A stretch of 64,000 nucleotides of DNA from JAODBQ01 sp047602055. GTDB taxonomy: Bacteria > Actinomycetota > Acidimicrobiia > Acidimicrobiales > Ilumatobacteraceae. This document shows positions 52,848 through 60,102 of the stretch, piece after piece. The stretch lies in NCBI GenBank assembly GCA_047602055.1, contig JASGIG010000001.1, forward strand, positions 2,232,001 through 2,296,000. Direction: 5' to 3'. The notes beneath the pieces are model-generated. The model saw only the letters and a list, made by a program, of their open reading frames with translations, made no database searches and was not told where the DNA came from. The number at the start of each line of letters is the position of its first letter. The first letter of the stretch is position 1. The translations under genes and the position numbers were made by a program.

Positions 52848-53606
52848 GTGCAGATCATCCGGCGGAACCGCTTCGATCAGATCGACGACTCCAGCGTCCT
52901 CTACGACGTGGCCCTGTCCGTCGTCGCCGACGAACCCGTGACGATCGACGACGAGCGCGACGTCCACGACCTGCTGTGGAGCGAGACCGCGCCGCTGCAG
53001 GTGCAGGCCGCGGGGCTCGGCGCCGTCCACCTCGCTGCCGGGCACGCCGTGTGGGTCCCCGCCGGCGTCTCGTGCTTGATCGTCCCGACTGACCGAACGG
53101 CGTTGCGCAGCCTGGCCTTCTGGACCCCGACGTGCCCGCTGCGATGGGTTTCGCCGACCACGGTGGACACCACGCCGCTCACTCGGGAGCTGTGCGCGCT
53201 GCTGTGTGCGGCGCCCCGACCGACGCCGCGCCGGTACTACGCGGAGCGTCTGCTCCTGGCGACCCTGCAGCCGACGTCACGGACGGCGATCGCGCTGCCC
53301 GCCGACGACCGCGCCCGGCGCGTCGCCGACGCGCTGCTCGCCGACCCGGCCGATCGGCGGACCCTGGAGCAGTGGGGCCACGCCGTCGGCGCCAGCGCAC
53401 GCACGCTCGCCCGCCTGTTCCGCGCCGAGACCGGGATGACGTTCCCGAGGTGGTGAGCGCTCGTGCGGATGCGCGCCGCCGCAGCTGCGCTCGACGGCGG
53501 GGAACCCCCTGGGAGCGTCGCCCGCCGCATCGGCTACAAGACCGCCAGCGGCTTCAGCGCCGCACACCGCCGCGAGCACGGCACGACGCCCTCTGCGCGC
53601 CGGTGA
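52848..53606 (+). CDS. AraC family transcriptional regulator interrupted by an in-frame TGA
   Basis: The 252-residue frame has an N-terminal cupin-like sensing domain (VHDLLWSETAPLQVQAAGLG, HAVWVPAGVSCLIVPTD) and a C-terminal AraC domain. The first helix-turn-helix (WGHAVGASARTLARLFRAET) is followed by TFPRW and then a TGA at 53454-53456. The same frame then continues ALVRMRAAAAALDGGEPPGS and RRIGYKTASGFSAAHRREHG to a TGA at 53604. One C-to-T change (CGA to TGA at the expected WR) explains it. The truncated 202-residue product lacks half the DNA-binding domain. GTG 52848 follows AGGAGG by seven bases. It probably controlled the divergent siderophore genes. Confidence 0.85.
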
Positions 53607-53619
53607 CCGGGCCGGAGGC

Positions 53620-54522
53620 TCAGCCGAGCAGGCCGCAGCGCTCCAGGAGGGCGTCGAGGCGGGCGGCGACCTCGGGTGTGGCGGGCATCATCGGCAGGCG
53701 GTGCTCGTTGCTCGGCAGGATGCCGAGGCGCCACATCATGTACTTCACCGGGATCGGGTTGGTGTCGTAGAACACGGCCCGGTTCAGCTCGAACAGCTCC
53801 TGGTGCACGGCCCGTCCGTCGACGAGGCCCTTCGACGTCACCGCCTCGTACAGCTCCACCACCTTGCGGGGCACGACGTTGCCGACGGCGTTGACCATGC
53901 CGCTGGCGCCGAGGGCGAGCATCGGGAAGCTGACCTCCTCCAGGCCGACGAGCACCCGGAACTCCGGGCCGAACGACATCAGCGCCTCGGTCACCAGGCC
54001 GAGGTCGGCGACGGCGTGCTTCATCCCGACGAAGTTGTCGGCGCGGGCGGCGATGTCCTCGAGGATGCCGATGTCCACGCCGACGGCCGCCCTGCCGGGG
54101 ATGTGGTACAGCAGGAATGGCAGGTCGCTGCGCCCGGCGAGGTCGACGAAGTACTCCGCCAGCCCGCGCCGCGGCGGGCGGATGTAGTACGGCGTGACGA
54201 CGAGCAGCGCGTCGGCGCCGGCCGCGGCGGCGTGCTCGGTCAGCTCGACGGTCTCGGCGTGCGACTGGCTGCCGGTGGCGGCGACCACGGCGATCCGCCC
54301 GGCCGCGGCTTCGACGGCCACCTCGGTCAGCCGCTTGCGCTCGGCGACGGTGAGCACGCTCGGCTCGCCGCTCGTCCCGCACGTGACCACGCCGTGACTG
54401 CCCTGGGTGGCGTGCCACTCGACGATTCGGGCGTAGGTGTCGTAGTCGACGGCACCGTCGGTGAACGGGGTGACCAGCGGCGGCAGCGAGCCGCGCAGCG
54501 CCCCGTCGGGTAGGGCGATCAC
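53620..54522 (-). CDS. DapA/NAL-family lyase or synthase
   Basis: This 300-residue member of the dihydrodipicolinate synthase/N-acetylneuraminate lyase family has CGTSGEPSVLT (the GTTGE-type loop), VTPYYIRPP with the proton-relay Tyr, LLYHIPGRAAV, and the Schiff-base Lys in FVGMKHAVADLG. As the last gene of a ring-hydroxylation and ring-cleavage operon it is more likely an aldolase or hydratase-aldolase acting on a ring-cleavage product than a lysine-biosynthesis enzyme; that is inference from context. GTG 54522 overlaps the bicupin stop by four bases. The convergent AraC frame ends 14 bp away. Confidence 0.88.
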   Translation of the reverse strand: MIALPDGALRGSLPPLVTPFTDGAVDYDTYARIVEWHATQGSHGVVTCGTSGEPSVLTVAERKRLTEVAVEAAAGRIAVVAATGSQSHAETVELTEHAAAAGADALLVVTPYYIRPPRRGLAEYFVDLAGRSDLPFLLYHIPGRAAVGVDIGILEDIAARADNFVGMKHAVADLGLVTEALMSFGPEFRVLVGLEEVSFPMLALGASGMVNAVGNVVPRKVVELYEAVTSKGLVDGRAVHQELFELNRAVFYDTNPIPVKYMMWRLGILPSNEHRLPMMPATPEVAARLDALLERCGLLG

Positions 54523-55613
54523 GAGCGGGCTCCGGCACGGTTGGTGGCGAAGCCGGCTTCGGCGCCGAGCACCCTCGGCGGGTGCTTGAGGTCCTCCTGC
54601 CACAGCAGCGACTCCATGGCGATGTTCAGCGGCTGGTCCTGCACGGTCAGCTCGTAGACCCGGTCGTCGGGGTCCGAGGCGTGGTGGTGGATCATCCAGC
54701 CCGGGGCGGTGAGCATCAGGTCGCCGGCGCCCCACTCGTAGCGGCGGCCGCCGACCCGGCTCCACCCCGACCCGTGGAAGAAGTAGTTGATCGCCGCCGA
54801 GACGTGGCGGTGCGGGCGGTCGACGATCGCCGGCGGGCGGATCGTGATCGTCGCGAAGAACGACGGCGTGGTCCCGTTCGTGCGGCCGGTGAGCGGGTTG
54901 TACATCAGGTACAGGCGCCGGCCGACGTACGTGTCGCCGAGCGCCTCGAGCCGGTCGAGGTGCTCCTTCACGTCGGCCCACGGCCAGTGCAGCGCCGGCG
55001 ACGGCAGCGACGGCGGGTCGATCAGCGTCTCGTACGGCATCAGGTAGGCGCCGTCCGCCAGCTCGAACGTGCCGAACGGGCTGACCCGCCGGGCGTCCGT
55101 CGGTGCATCTCCGGTCGCGGTCGACGCCGCCGCCGGCACGATCGACACGTCCTCGACGAGGTGGACGTTCATCTTCTCCAGGAGCGGCGCGTTCGAGTAC
55201 GTCAGCCACACGAACGGCTCGTCGCCGTCGTTGACGGCGGTGTGGGCCCGCCAGGACGGGTGGTTCCAACCGTCGTACCGGCCGACGCCGTGCACCGTCT
55301 CGCCGATCGTGATCCGGCCCCGGCCGCGCAGGCCGAAGCCGACCATCGTCGAGTTGTGGCGCGCCGGCGCCGTGGCCTCGCCGGGCAGCAGGACGTTGAG
55401 GGCGACGCGGATCCCCGGCGCCAGCGACGGGTGCTCGCCCGGCGCCCGCGGGTGGGTGAACAGCGAGCTGCGCCGCCCGTTGTCCGGGGCACGCATGGCG
55501 ATGAGCCGGTCGATCTCGGCGTCGATCGTCGCTCTGCGGAAGATGATCGGCGCCCAGTAGTCGGGCTCGCCGGCGGCCGTCCAGCCGCTGACGTCGGTGA
55601 AGGTCTCGCTCAC
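54519..55613 (-). CDS. Gentisate/salicylate 1,2-dioxygenase-like bicupin
   Basis: The 364-residue protein has two cupin domains. The first holds APARHNSTMVGFGLRGRG and SWRAHTAVNDG; the second, PHRHVSAAINYFFHGSG, RYEWGAGDLMLTAPGW and IHHHAS with the His-x-His and distal His metal ligands. This is the arrangement of gentisate-type ring-cleaving dioxygenases, which open hydroxylated benzoates between adjacent carboxyl- and hydroxyl-bearing carbons using Fe(II) and O2. The order suggests that the Rieske enzyme upstream hydroxylates an aromatic acid and this enzyme opens it. GTG 55613 follows AAGGAGAG and overlaps the upstream stop. The exact substrate cannot be read from sequence. Confidence 0.85.
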   Translation of the reverse strand: MSETFTDVSGWTAAGEPDYWAPIIFRRATIDAEIDRLIAMRAPDNGRRSSLFTHPRAPGEHPSLAPGIRVALNVLLPGEATAPARHNSTMVGFGLRGRGRITIGETVHGVGRYDGWNHPSWRAHTAVNDGDEPFVWLTYSNAPLLEKMNVHLVEDVSIVPAAASTATGDAPTDARRVSPFGTFELADGAYLMPYETLIDPPSLPSPALHWPWADVKEHLDRLEALGDTYVGRRLYLMYNPLTGRTNGTTPSFFATITIRPPAIVDRPHRHVSAAINYFFHGSGWSRVGGRRYEWGAGDLMLTAPGWMIHHHASDPDDRVYELTVQDQPLNIAMESLLWQEDLKHPPRVLGAEAGFATNRAGARS

Positions 55614-56680
55614 GTAGGTCTCTCCTTCTCGGGGCCTGCGCCCCCGAACCCGATCAACGCCCGGCTCCCTGGCGATCGCTCTGTCGTTGCGGCATCGCTC
55701 GCTGATCTCGCAGCTCGGAACCATCGCGGCTCGGCGCGGTGGCGTTCGGCGATCGGGGCGCCCCGCCCCGCGGCTCGGCAGCGGCGCAGCACCTCGCCGG
55801 CGACGGCGAGGTCGGCGAGGCCGAGCCCCATCGCCTTGAACACCCGGTGACCGCCGGCGGGGACGGTGATCGCGCCGGCGACGATCGCGCTCAGCGGTTC
55901 GACGGCGATCGCGTCGTCGAGCTCGTGGGACAGCTCGCAGGCGGTGCCGGGATTGTCGCTGGCGACGAGCGTGGCGGTGGCCGCGATGCGGCGGTGCAGC
56001 TCGGCGCGCTCGGGGGTGATCGCCCCGACGGCGACGACCAGCGAGCTCGGCCCGACGTCGCCGAGGTGCAGCACCGGCTGGCGGGCGCGGGTGGCGGTGA
56101 TGACGACGTCGGCGCCGCTCGTCGCCCTGCCGACATCGCCGCAGGCGTCGACGTCGACGTCGGCGGCGACGTGCGATCGCAGCCGCTCGGCGAACGCGTC
56201 GCGGTGTTCGGCGGTTGGGCTGAACACCCGGATCTCGTCGATCGGCCGGCGATCCAGTGCCGCGGCCACCTGCGGGAACGCCTGCTTGCCGGTGCCGACG
56301 ATCGCCAGCGTCCGCGCCTGCGGTGCGGTCATCGCGTCGATCGCCACCGACGACACCGACGCGGTGCGCAGTTGCCCGAGGGCGAACGCCTCGATCATCG
56401 CCTGCAGCCGCCCGGACTCGGCGTCCCACACGGCGAGCACCGGCTCGGCCCCACCGGCGGTGTGCGCCCAGGTCTTCGTCGCCACCAGCCCGGTGGCGTG
56501 GTCGACCCCGCCGAGCGCGTGCAGCGTGTGCCCGCCGCCCCAGGCGAGCGCGGTCTTGGCCATCGTCGCCGCCTGCCCGCCGTGCTCGGCGACCAGTGCG
56601 GCGCGCACCGCCTCGACGGCGTCCGCCAACCCGACCGTCGCGGCGACGTCGTCCTCCGTGAGCCACACCGCCTCAGTCAC
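55610..56680 (-). CDS. Ornithine cyclodeaminase / mu-crystallin family protein with repeat-derived C terminus
   Basis: The first 325 residues match the ornithine cyclodeaminase family: AKTALAWGGGHTLHALGGVD with the catalytic-region Lys, LGQLRTASVSSVAIDAM, the NAD-binding IVGTGKQAFPQVAAAL and GAITPERAELHR. The family includes cyclodeaminases, imine reductases and alanine dehydrogenases, so it could release ammonia from an amino intermediate. The last 30 residues (ERSPGSRALIGFGGAGPEK) are encoded by interspersed repeat family 1 copy C, which was read through in frame and provides the ribosome site of the next gene. GTG 56680 is chosen from the VTEAVWLTEDDV start. It is separated from the upstream gene by a 191-bp repeat-bearing gap. 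Confidence 0.87.
   Translation of the reverse strand: MTEAVWLTEDDVAATVGLADAVEAVRAALVAEHGGQAATMAKTALAWGGGHTLHALGGVDHATGLVATKTWAHTAGGAEPVLAVWDAESGRLQAMIEAFALGQLRTASVSSVAIDAMTAPQARTLAIVGTGKQAFPQVAAALDRRPIDEIRVFSPTAEHRDAFAERLRSHVAADVDVDACGDVGRATSGADVVITATRARQPVLHLGDVGPSSLVVAVGAITPERAELHRRIAATATLVASDNPGTACELSHELDDAIAVEPLSAIVAGAITVPAGGHRVFKAMGLGLADLAVAGEVLRRCRAAGRGAPIAERHRAEPRWFRAARSASDAATTERSPGSRALIGFGGAGPEKERPT
55630..55688 (-). repeat. Interspersed repeat family 1, copy C, at a coding end
   Basis: On the minus strand GAGCGATCGCCAGGGAGCCG, then GGCGTTGATCGGGTTCGGGG and GCGCAGGCCCC, matches copies A, B, D and the 92-bp units. It encodes the C-terminal tail of the ornithine cyclodeaminase-like protein and ends just before the AAGGAGAG of the bicupin gene. 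Confidence 0.65.
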
Positions 56681-56784
56681 GGCAGGCCACCGTGAGCGCG
56701 CGGATGGCGGGGGTGCGGGGGCAGAGGCTCCTGCCGGAGCCCCCGCCTGCCGGTCGATCCGACTTGCTCGGTCGACCGGCTGCC

Positions 56785-56871
56785 AGCTGGGTGCGGCCGA
56801 AGGCCGCTCTTCGAAGCTCGACCGAACGGAGTGGAGCGAGCGAAGCGAGCGCAACGAGAGAGGTCGAAACG
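56785..56871 (-). repeat. Interspersed repeat family 2, copy 2
   Basis: This element directly follows the stop of the CMD-like gene and resembles 19427-19505 (GCCGAAGGCCGCTC, CTCGACCGA, GAGCGAGCGAAGCGAGCG, GTCGAAAC). Beside it, 56718-56752 contains a separate GGGGGCAGAGGCTCCTG...GAGCCCCC hairpin. Together they fill the only long gap in the operon. Confidence 0.6.
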
Positions 56872-57423
56872 TCACACATCGGAGGCCGGATCGAAGATCG
56901 AGGGGACGGTGGGCTGCAGGCGGCAGGCGCGGCTGACGGTGGCGTGGGCGACGAACCGCGCGGTGAGCAGGGCGACGGCCGCGGCGGTCGCGTCGCCGAG
57001 CTCGGCGGCGAGGCGGTCCAGCGCGTCGGCCGACCCGTCCGGGCCGCCGCCCAACGACGCGATCGCCGCCAGCACGTAGCGCTGCGCGTCGGCCCGGGGC
57101 GCGGGCAACGAGTCCGGTTGCAGCGCCTCGACACCGGCCACCCACGAGTGCGACAGCCCGTTGCGGATCGCCAAGCGCTCGTGCTGGTGGCGTTCGTAGT
57201 CGTTGCCGAGGCGCGTCGCCGCGGTGAGCGCGATCGTCTCCGCCAGGTCGAACGGCAGGGCGTGCTTGCACGCCTCGGTGAACGCGTCGAAGGAGATCAG
57301 CGCCCCGGGCTGATGGGCCATGTACCGGAAGAAGTCGCCGAGGTAGCCGAGTCGTTCGTACCGGGCGCGCAGCGCGTCGCGCAGGTCGGGGCGCAGGTCG
57401 TCGAAGTCGATCGGGGTGATCAC
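56872..57423 (-). CDS. AhpD/carboxymuconolactone-decarboxylase-like protein without catalytic cysteines
   Basis: The 183-residue helical protein follows the AhpD/CMD pattern: LGYLGDFFRYMAHQPGAL, FTEACKHALPFDLAETIALT and ATRLGNDYERHQHERLAIRN. In the core motif, the CxxC of peroxidase-type members is replaced (NDYERHQH), leaving His residues, so a redox role is unlikely and a decarboxylase or binding role is possible. GTG 57423 overlaps the stop of the dioxygenase beta subunit by four bases, tying it to the ring-hydroxylating enzyme. The gene is followed by a repeat-bearing 191-bp gap, which could lower expression of the genes beyond. Confidence 0.72.
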   Translation of the reverse strand: MITPIDFDDLRPDLRDALRARYERLGYLGDFFRYMAHQPGALISFDAFTEACKHALPFDLAETIALTAATRLGNDYERHQHERLAIRNGLSHSWVAGVEALQPDSLPAPRADAQRYVLAAIASLGGGPDGSADALDRLAAELGDATAAAVALLTARFVAHATVSRACRLQPTVPSIFDPASDV

Positions 57424-57917
57424 AGCGGCACGATCAGCGACGTGGTCAACAGCGGCGCGTCGTAGATCGCGACCTTGCGGGCGAAGCGGACGCCGTCCGG
57501 CGTGGCGACGACGAGATCGTCGTAGGCCCCGCTGGCGGTGACGAACGGGGCCTCGTCGACCAAGGCCTCGATCACCACGAAGTTGGCCGAGACCGTCACC
57601 GTGGCCGGCGCGGTCGCCGCCGGGCGGATCGCCGCGACGAAGTGGCGGGTCATCCGCCGGGCGAAGAACTGGGTGTTGACGACGGCGTCGAGGCGGTCGG
57701 CGAGCATCGCCCGGCTGTCGGCGCGCATCGTCGCCAGGTCCAGGCCGCGCTCGACGTTCTCCCGGGCGATGGCCAGGTACACGGCGTCGTCGGTGAACAG
57801 CTCCAGCCAGCCGTCGTAGTCGCCGGCGTCGAGCAGCGCGGCGTGGTCGTCGTAGAGGTCGCGCACCTCGGACGCGGCGACGTCCGCCCACGGCACCCGC
57901 CGCACGGCCGTCTTCAC
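57420..57917 (-). CDS. Aromatic-ring-hydroxylating dioxygenase beta subunit
   Basis: The 165-residue protein has the NTF2-like fold of small subunits of Rieske dioxygenases: VRDLYDDHAALLDAGDYDGW, LFTDDAVYLAIARENVERGL, TRHFVAAIRP and ANFVVIEALVDE. It supports assembly of the alpha subunit encoded 10 bp upstream and has no cofactor. GTG 57917 (VKTAVRRVPWADV) is chosen because it lies directly after the alpha stop; a longer in-frame start at 58040 would lie inside the alpha gene. It is co-transcribed with the CMD-like gene through a GTGA overlap. Confidence 0.88.
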   Translation of the reverse strand: MKTAVRRVPWADVAASEVRDLYDDHAALLDAGDYDGWLELFTDDAVYLAIARENVERGLDLATMRADSRAMLADRLDAVVNTQFFARRMTRHFVAAIRPAATAPATVTVSANFVVIEALVDEAPFVTASGAYDDLVVATPDGVRFARKVAIYDAPLLTTSLIVPL

Positions 57918-57927
57918 AGCGCGGTCC

Positions 57928-59175
57928 TCACAGTCCCATGACCTCGCGGTAGTGGGCGTAGAACGCCCGCAGCGCGACCTCGGTGACCATGTGCTCGGCA
58001 TCGTCGAGATCGAGCCCGCCCATCTCCAGCAGGGCGTCACGGTCCTGGCCGGCGCGGGCGCCGAGCTGGGCGAGGCGCATCACCTCGCTGTCGTCGATCG
58101 ACACCAGCCCGGCCGGACCCATCAGGTTGGCCTGGCGCAGGCGGCGCAGGCGCATCGCCTCGTCGTCGTCCTCGTAGCCGAAGTACGTCCAGTGCAGCTC
58201 GAACGATTCGACGGAGCGGGTCACCAGCTGGCGCATCGCCAGGGTGTTCGACTGCTGCTGGACGATCAGGTTCGGCCAGATCGTCTGCATCACCACGGTG
58301 GCCGCGCCGGGGAACTCGCGCACGGGGTCGAGCAGGCGGGGGTCGCGCAGCACGAGGTCGTGCCTGACCCGGCCGATGTCGTCGGTGCCGACCACCTCGC
58401 GCTGCTCGCCGCGCTGGGAGACGAGCACGGAGTGGCGGCCGGCGGTGTCCATCTGCGTCTTCGACGGGTTGTCGGCGCGGAACAGGCCGAACGTGACGAG
58501 GAAGACGTGCAGCAGGCTGGCGTGGTACGGGTCCTTGATGTTCTCGAACATCAGCTTCCAGTTGGCCGGGATCGCCTGACGCTGGTAGCCGAGCACCCGC
58601 AGCGGCCGACCGTCGAAGACGCGGTCGAACCAGCCGAGGTTCGTCGCCCCGAGGTAGTCCTCGAACGGCGGCATCGCGTGGTCGAACGAGGCGAACACGA
58701 CGCCGTGACGGGTGGTCACGGCGAGGCGCTGCAGGCCGTTCGAGGCGTTGTCGAACGACGCCGGCATCCCGCCATGGCCGCCGACGCCCTTCTTGAACGG
58801 CACGCCGAGCAGCCGGCCGTCCGACGCGTACGACCACTGGTGGTACGGGCAGGTGAACGTGGTGGCGTTGCCGTACGGCTCTGTGCAGAACTGGACGCCG
58901 CGGTGGGCGCAGCGGTTGACGACGACGTGCACCGCGCCGTGGCGATCGCGGGTGACGATCACTGGCGTTTCGCCGACGCTGGTGCGCACGAAGTCGCCCG
59001 GCTCGGGGATCTCGGCCTCCAGGGCGACGTAGCTCCACGACGGCCCCTGGAAGATCTGTGCCTGCTCGCGGGCGTACAGATCGGCGTTGGTGTACACCCA
59101 GTAGGGCACCCGCCCGACGCCGCCGTCCGGCCAGCGCGGCAACGTCGCTGGTTCTTCCTGAAGGAACACCATCAT
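57928..59175 (-). CDS. Rieske aromatic-ring-hydroxylating dioxygenase alpha subunit
   Basis: This 415-residue oxygenase has the Rieske cluster in NRCAHRGVQFC and FTCPYHQWSYASDG (Cys-x-His, Cys-x2-His) and the mononuclear iron site in MFENIKDPYHASLLHVFLV with the bridging Asp. The C-terminal catalytic domain resembles salicylate/anthranilate hydroxylases. It would add one or two hydroxyls to an aromatic acid; the downstream bicupin fits ring opening of a gentisate-like product. No reductase or ferredoxin gene is in this operon, so electrons come from elsewhere. It is the first gene, divergent from the IclR regulator across 57 bp. Confidence 0.93.
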   Translation of the reverse strand: MMVFLQEEPATLPRWPDGGVGRVPYWVYTNADLYAREQAQIFQGPSWSYVALEAEIPEPGDFVRTSVGETPVIVTRDRHGAVHVVVNRCAHRGVQFCTEPYGNATTFTCPYHQWSYASDGRLLGVPFKKGVGGHGGMPASFDNASNGLQRLAVTTRHGVVFASFDHAMPPFEDYLGATNLGWFDRVFDGRPLRVLGYQRQAIPANWKLMFENIKDPYHASLLHVFLVTFGLFRADNPSKTQMDTAGRHSVLVSQRGEQREVVGTDDIGRVRHDLVLRDPRLLDPVREFPGAATVVMQTIWPNLIVQQQSNTLAMRQLVTRSVESFELHWTYFGYEDDDEAMRLRRLRQANLMGPAGLVSIDDSEVMRLAQLGARAGQDRDALLEMGGLDLDDAEHMVTEVALRAFYAHYREVMGL

Positions 59176-59232
59176 CGGAAATGCTAGTCAGAGACGTATG
59201 GCACTGCTGAAGATTCTGCTATAAGGAATCAT
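59176..59232. promoter_or_regulatory. Divergent promoter region between Rieske operon and IclR gene
   Basis: These 57 bp are clearly more AT-rich than their surroundings. TATAAG at 59220-59225 would place the plus-strand transcript start at or next to the IclR GTG, so a leaderless mRNA is likely. On the minus strand a TAGCAT sits about ten bases before the Rieske ATG with the same implication. An IclR site is expected here, but I see no strong palindrome. Confidence 0.45.
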
Positions 59233-59982
59233 GTGGAAGGCGCCACGCTCAGCTCGGTCGACCACGCGCTGGCGATCCTCCAGCTGCTGCGCTCGGTCGG
59301 CAGCGTGCGCGTGCTCGACGTCGCCCGCGAGCTCGGCGTTGCCAACTCCACCGCGCACCGGCTGCTCGCCGCGCTCGTCGCCCGTGGCTTCGCCCGCCAG
59401 GACCCGGCGACACGCCGCTACCTCGCCGGCGACGAGCTGCTGGAGATCGGCCGGGCCAGCGTGCTGCACGACGAGCTGGTCGAGCGGGTGCGCCCGGCGC
59501 TGCAGCAGATCTCGTCGGCGACGGGGGAGACCGTGCACCTCGGGGTGCGCGAGGGCACAGTGGTCCGCTACGTCGACGCCGTCGAGTCGACCCGCGCCGT
59601 GCGCGTCGTGGCCCGCACCGGCCGGGCGCTGCCGGCGCACTGGACCTCGACCGGCAAGGTGCTGCTCGCCGCGCTCGACGACGACGTGCTGCGCCGCCTG
59701 TACCCGCGCGACCCGCTCCCCGCCGGCACGGCGCAGTCGATCCGCACCGTCGCCGGGCTGCTCGCCGACGTCGAGCGCTGCCGTCGCCTCGGCTACGCCG
59801 TCAACACCGGCGAGAGCGAGGACGACGTCGTCTCCATCGCCGTCCCCGTCACCGATGCCCACGGCACGACGGTCGCCTCGATCAGCTGCGCCATCCCGCG
59901 CCACCGCATCCGTCAGCGCGACGTCCCCGCCCTCGCCAAGCTCATGCTCGACGTGATCCAGGCCAAGGTCGACCTCGGCTGA
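59233..59982 (+). CDS. IclR family transcriptional regulator
   Basis: The 249-residue protein has the IclR winged helix (SSVDHALAILQLLRSVGSVR, DVARELGVANSTAHRLLAAL, RGFARQDPATRRY) and the effector domain (ETVHLGVREGTVVRYVDAVE, LPAHWTSTGKVLLAAL, VSIAVPVTDAHGTTVASISC). IclR proteins that control aromatic catabolism bind pathway substrates or products. It is divergent from the Rieske/bicupin operon and its probable regulator. GTG 59233 is used; a leaderless transcript is likely from the TATAAG element. A family 1 repeat follows its stop. Confidence 0.92.
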   Translation: MEGATLSSVDHALAILQLLRSVGSVRVLDVARELGVANSTAHRLLAALVARGFARQDPATRRYLAGDELLEIGRASVLHDELVERVRPALQQISSATGETVHLGVREGTVVRYVDAVESTRAVRVVARTGRALPAHWTSTGKVLLAALDDDVLRRLYPRDPLPAGTAQSIRTVAGLLADVERCRRLGYAVNTGESEDDVVSIAVPVTDAHGTTVASISCAIPRHRIRQRDVPALAKLMLDVIQAKVDLG

Positions 59983-59996
59983 GCGAAGCTCAGCCG

Positions 59997-60067
59997 GACG
60001 ACCGAGCGACCGCCAGGGAGCCGGGCGTCGATGGGGCGCGAGCGCAGCGAGCGGGGCGCAGCCCCCG
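59997..60067 (+). repeat. Interspersed repeat family 1, copy B
   Basis: GACGACCGAGCGACCGCCAG, then GGAGCCGGGCGTCGATGGGG, is nearly identical to copy A. A GCGCGAGCGCAGCGAGCG insertion precedes the closing GGGGCGCAGCCCCC. It starts 15 bp after the IclR stop. The remaining gap to 60102 contains no gene. Confidence 0.65.
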
Positions 60068-60102
60068 ACGACCGCGGCTGAGTCTCAGCGGCACGTCCAG
60101 TC

